Virus record (IMG/VR): IMGVR_UViG_3300046009_009564
Location: 1-25,147 of that record
Reading direction: 5' to 3' (one strand)
Length of the DNA stretch: 25,147 nt
DNA from: a virus
In this document: in pieces, positions 22,000-25,147 of the stretch
Numbering within the stretch: the first letter of the stretch is position 1
Layout of the letters: each line of letters starts with the position of its first letter
Translations under genes and position numbers: made by a program
Notes under the pieces: model-generated
Seen by the model: only the letters and a program-made list of their open reading frames with translations
Told to the model about the DNA's origin: nothing
Database searches by the model: none

Positions 22000-23559
22000 T
22001 CAATTAATCCGAATATTTTGATTTAATATAGTATTATCTTTATCTAATAATTTTTGAAGTATGTTCTCAACTGTTGTTCCGTCTGTTGCAACTGGAACTG
22101 GTGCTAAACCTGGAAATGCGTGAACGTGTGAAACAAGAAAGTTTACAATTTCTTGAAGTAATACCATTAACTGGTCCCCTCTCACCATTGGATCCGTTTT
22201 CAAGTAAACTTCATTTGTAAATTTTTCTTGGTCAATACCATATAATGTACCAGTTAAATCTATTTTACTACCTTTTGGTCCTATAACAGATTTGTGTGAT
22301 AATAAATAAACAAAATCACCACCCATAGTACCATAGGTAACTGGTGTTTGTGTATATGTAGATGTCTCAACTTTAGTTCTTGTTATTGTTGGTTGTTGAC
22401 CAAAAACATTTTGTTGCCAAATAAGGCCATAACCTGAATTTGGTGCTGACTGAATTAATTTCACACCATTGTATATTTTTGTAAAATTTTGTTCATCAAT
22501 AACAGTGGTTGATGTTACTGTTTCTGATAATTCAGAATTAAATTTACTAGGTCTATAATAAAATGGGAACTGATTTTCTAAATTAACACCATCTTGTGAT
22601 GGATAACTAATATAACCATTAATATTTATTTTACCATTATTAACACCTTGGATAAACTGATTAATTAATTGTGTTGTTTCATCTGATGTTTTTCCTGTAA
22701 AATTTAATTGATATAATGTTGATGAAATATAACTTGTTAAATCTGAAGATAATGTTACTTTTGGATGTTTAGTATTTTCATCTTCTTTTAAACTAAATAA
22801 TTTAATTGACCCATCAAACGTTGTTCCAGATAAATTTGTAACTTCCCACTCAACTAGGTTTTTAACATATTTTACTTCTTGTATAACGTTTGTAACCGTA
22901 GTATCCCCACTTTTTACTTTTTCTAATCCAAATGTTGAAACTTGTACAAAAGACCTTTTATCATTTGGTGTTGGTATATTAAAATCAGCACTACTAGATT
23001 CTAATGGATTTAATTTTCCAGATCTTAATAGAACACCATCAAAACCATTTGCATCGTCTTTTCTAATAACTAAATCCGAAGTTCCACGGCCAAGAAGGGC
23101 GTTGTCACCAGGTTCCGGATATATACCAAATGCTTTTGGATCCGTAACACCGGTTTTTCTATTTTTTAACTCATTTGCCGGTTTAAAAAACTCACCACTA
23201 GCTAGCATTGTTTGTGAGTTTGTCCATTCTTCTTTAAAATTATTTTGTGGACGAGTTATTGGACCTTGAATATAAAATTTACTATTGTCTAATCTTTCTC
23301 TTTTGTTGTAAAAGAATATATTAATGTATTCACCAACTTTTGGCACTTGGTTTATATAATATGGTAATAATGGTAAAAAAATAAAAGGGTCTCTAGCTGT
23401 CCATTTATCCTTTTCTTCATCCCAACCTTCCGGTAAGGAATCTTGATATCTTTCATAAATAGGTATAGCTCTAACTCTACCAAGCATCATAGGATCCTGA
23501 TTATCATTTACGTGACCTTGAAAAATTACCTTACTTTGTAACCAACCCTCTAGACTCAT
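22000..23559 (-). CDS. Baseplate hub/spike protein with N-terminal OB-fold (gp5-like)
   Basis: A 519-residue protein. The N-terminus (about 10-100) fits the OB-fold of T4 gp5 and related spike proteins: GRVRAIPIYERY (27-38), DPFIFLPLLPYYINQVPKVG (57-76), EYINIFFYNKR (77-87). The C-terminal part has DFVYLLSHKSVIGPKGS, then LLQEIVNFLVSHVHAFPG with an HVH at about 478-480, a pattern common in central-spike proteins. I see no lysozyme domain, unlike T4 gp5. It would sit at the tail tip and pierce or contact the cell envelope. Its start overlaps the end of the 71-aa gene by 29 bases. The assignment rests on recognised motifs, and the middle region is unassigned. Confidence 0.8.
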   Translation of the reverse strand: MSLEGWLQSKVIFQGHVNDNQDPMMLGRVRAIPIYERYQDSLPEGWDEEKDKWTARDPFIFLPLLPYYINQVPKVGEYINIFFYNKRERLDNSKFYIQGPITRPQNNFKEEWTNSQTMLASGEFFKPANELKNRKTGVTDPKAFGIYPEPGDNALLGRGTSDLVIRKDDANGFDGVLLRSGKLNPLESSSADFNIPTPNDKRSFVQVSTFGLEKVKSGDTTVTNVIQEVKYVKNLVEWEVTNLSGTTFDGSIKLFSLKEDENTKHPKVTLSSDLTSYISSTLYQLNFTGKTSDETTQLINQFIQGVNNGKININGYISYPSQDGVNLENQFPFYYRPSKFNSELSETVTSTTVIDEQNFTKIYNGVKLIQSAPNSGYGLIWQQNVFGQQPTITRTKVETSTYTQTPVTYGTMGGDFVYLLSHKSVIGPKGSKIDLTGTLYGIDQEKFTNEVYLKTDPMVRGDQLMVLLQEIVNFLVSHVHAFPGLAPVPVATDGTTVENILQKLLDKDNTILNQNIRIN

Positions 23560-23746
23560 ATTCTTTTAATATTGTGTTATAACTTAATTCTAGTTTATCT
23601 AAATGTAAACTTAACTTTATTAAAGATTCTTTTGTTAATTCATAATCTTTTTTTATAAACTCCATAGCTAAAACCAAATCTTTATTTGGTCTAGTTTTGT
23701 GTTCTTTAATAATCTCAACAATTTTATCTGATTCTATTTTATCCAT
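23531..23746 (-). CDS. Small helical protein between two baseplate genes
   Basis: A 71-residue, highly charged, probably coiled-coil protein (MDKIESDKIVEIIKEHKTRP, YELTKESLIKLSLHLDKLEL). It begins 2 bases after the stop of the large upstream gene and its last 29 bases overlap the start of the gp5-like gene, so tight translational coupling supports its reality. No family is recognised. A small baseplate-assembly factor is possible. Confidence 0.68.
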   Translation of the reverse strand: MDKIESDKIVEIIKEHKTRPNKDLVLAMEFIKKDYELTKESLIKLSLHLDKLELSYNTILKEYESRGLVTK

Positions 23747-23748
23747 AA

Positions 23749-25147
23749 TTAACCTTTTTTTCCATAACTTGATAATCCTTTAGTCACACCGATTGGTAAA
23801 ACGGTCATTGGTTTTACCGCAACCTGAAGGCTACCGTTTTGTCTATCTTCTTTATCTGACCCATCTAAAATTGCCTTAATTGATACTAACATCAAATTAG
23901 GACTTCCGTCTGGCATAGGTCCGGTAGGTAGCCCAAGTTTTTCAAACTCTTCAATAACATTTAAAAACGCTCTTGTAGAAGAATAGCCGTCAAGTAATTC
24001 GGAACTTAACAAAAGTGGATAAGGAATTTTATTACCAAAACCTTTACCCGCTAATTTTAATAAAGAAAGTAATTCATCAATAACACTTTTACATTCTCTA
24101 AAATCTTTTACAATATTTGCTAACGTTACTAAAACTTCAGTTAAAGAACGTATTGCTTCTAATCTATTTCGTATTTTTTCATTTTTAATGTCACCAATAA
24201 TACCCTTAATTAAACTTAAAATGTCTTTTCTTATTATGTTAAATAATATTTTAGCAAAAAGAGCACCGATTTTTGATGCAATATTTACTATCATTTTTTT
24301 AAATCTTTTAGCAAAATCCATAAAAGAATTAATTGCTAAATCAACATTATCCCCTAAAGCTTTTAGCATAACAATTAATGGTAGTAAAACTTTTGGTGTT
24401 AAAAGAGCTAATATAACTGCTTTTGGAAATTCTTTTAAGAATGATAAATCAATATCAATTTCTAATGGAAACCAACCTGGGTTACTAGTTAAAATGTCTG
24501 TTAAATTTGCGGCGTCATCAATGTTGTTATTGTTGTTTGAGTCTTCAACAAAATTTAAATTATTTAAACCATTTAAAATGTCATCAGTATTTACCGGTAA
24601 TTTAACAGTATCACACTCCTCAAATTCAACAACACCTAATTTAATATCTGAAATTTTTTGATCTATAATTCTTAAATCAACTTCGTCAAACTCAAAAAAA
24701 GATTCATCTATTGTATCATTTTCAGAAACCTTTGCTGTTCCAGAAACATCAATTTCTTCATTTTTGTCAAAACAAATTCCAAGGATTCTTTGTAAGATTA
24801 AAAGTATTTTTTGTAAGTCACCTAATTCTAATTTTCCTTCACCTTTTTTTATTGATATAACACCAGAAAGTTGGTTCATTAAATTTGCAAAAATTGATTT
24901 ATAATCAAGAATATTTATTGTCGAATAATAGTCTTTTATAAATTCTGTTATTTTGTTAACATTATTTACTCTATTTTTTAAATCTATTTTATAAAAATTA
25001 CCCTGTATTGTTTGTGATGTTATTGGATCCACGTAACTTTCAACATATGTTATATCAAATAGTTCTTGATTAGATTTTCCTTTATATGCTGGATTACCAG
25101 ATGGTACAGAATATGGTTGATTAATATTTTGAATTCTACTATATCCC
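23749..25147 (-). CDS. Large tail/baseplate structural protein (5' end outside window)
   Basis: The frame is open from the stop (TAA, 23749-23751) to the right edge of the window. A GTG at 25030-25032 could be taken as a start, but 38 sense codons precede it without a stop (visible peptide GYSRIQNINQPYSVPSGNPA), so the gene continues beyond the window. At least 465 residues are seen. The middle carries an Asn-rich linker (DSNNNNNIDDAAN) and two hydrophobic helical stretches (PKAVILALLTPKVLLPLIVM and IGALFAKILFNIIRKDILSL). The C-terminus has KIPYPLLLSSELLDGYSSTR and GLPTGPMPDGSPNLML, segments I recall from unnamed structural proteins of T4-like phages. Position upstream of the gp5-like gene favours the baseplate or hub. 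Confidence 0.78.
   Translation of the reverse strand, partial: GYSRIQNINQPYSVPSGNPAYKGKSNQELFDITYVESYVDPITSQTIQGNFYKIDLKNRVNNVNKITEFIKDYYSTINILDYKSIFANLMNQLSGVISIKKGEGKLELGDLQKILLILQRILGICFDKNEEIDVSGTAKVSENDTIDESFFEFDEVDLRIIDQKISDIKLGVVEFEECDTVKLPVNTDDILNGLNNLNFVEDSNNNNNIDDAANLTDILTSNPGWFPLEIDIDLSFLKEFPKAVILALLTPKVLLPLIVMLKALGDNVDLAINSFMDFAKRFKKMIVNIASKIGALFAKILFNIIRKDILSLIKGIIGDIKNEKIRNRLEAIRSLTEVLVTLANIVKDFRECKSVIDELLSLLKLAGKGFGNKIPYPLLLSSELLDGYSSTRAFLNVIEEFEKLGLPTGPMPDGSPNLMLVSIKAILDGSDKEDRQNGSLQVAVKPMTVLPIGVTKGLSSYGKKG

Noticed and set aside
24188-24661. 157-codon + strand frame within the large minus-strand gene
   Set aside because: Antisense shadow of a helical, Ile/Leu-rich protein; it interrupts a continuous tail operon and has no start context.
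25030-25032. GTG as the start of the right-hand minus-strand gene
   Set aside because: The frame stays open for 38 more codons to the window edge with similar composition, so the gene is treated as truncated by the window rather than starting here.
1-25147. tRNA genes, integrase, attachment sites or insertion sequences
   Set aside because: I saw no cloverleaf-like sequence, recombinase motif or terminal inverted repeats; absence by eye is not proof.

Overview
The window is part of the genome of a contractile-tailed (T4-like) phage, almost certainly infecting a Bacteroidota host (Flavobacteriia-like). The T4 head module is present in T4 order: large terminase (gp17), portal (gp20), two small genes in the gp67/gp68 slot, prohead protease (gp21), scaffold (gp22-like) and major capsid protein (gp23). 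The host is inferred from several things: very AT-rich DNA, start codons preceded by A-rich stretches with no Shine-Dalgarno sequence, two upstream matches to the Bacteroidota -7 promoter element TAnnTTTG, a DUF4494-like gene, a Bacteroidota-type bS21, and a secreted protein with a type IX secretion (T9SS)-like C-terminus.

Layout. 1-2499: end of an unknown gene, then two structural-type proteins of unknown function, closed by a terminator. 2555-12655: the head module on the + strand, interrupted by a minus-strand ribosomal protein bS21 gene (7190-7375) and closed by a strong terminator after the major capsid gene. 12728-15797: a two-gene insert encoding a large signal-peptide/fibronectin-like/GEVED/T9SS-tail surface protein and an overlapping polytopic membrane protein. 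It has its own terminator boundary and promoter-like motif and looks like a moron. 15768-17376: small phage genes in convergent and divergent arrangement. 17430-25147: a minus-strand tail/baseplate operon. In transcription order it holds a large structural protein (cut by the window edge), a 71-aa protein, an OB-fold gp5-like baseplate protein, a beta-rich structural protein, two Cys-repeat proteins sharing an almost identical C-terminus, a small packaged-protein candidate, and a start-less domain remnant in frame after its stop codon.

How the genes work together. Terminase pumps DNA through the portal into a prohead built from gp23 around the acidic scaffold. The gp21-like protease would then cut at (L/I)-x-E sites. 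Such a site sits at residue 60 of gp23, and several unknown proteins (1225-2499, 6474-7193, 16012-16977, 17616-18068) begin with a short amphipathic helix ending in L-x-E. This suggests a family of capsid-targeted, proteolytically trimmed internal proteins. A recurring TATTTAT motif sits 11-47 bases before ten starts and is a candidate late promoter. bS21 and the T9SS-type cargo are the two clearest means of altering the host, one acting on ribosomes and the other on the cell surface.
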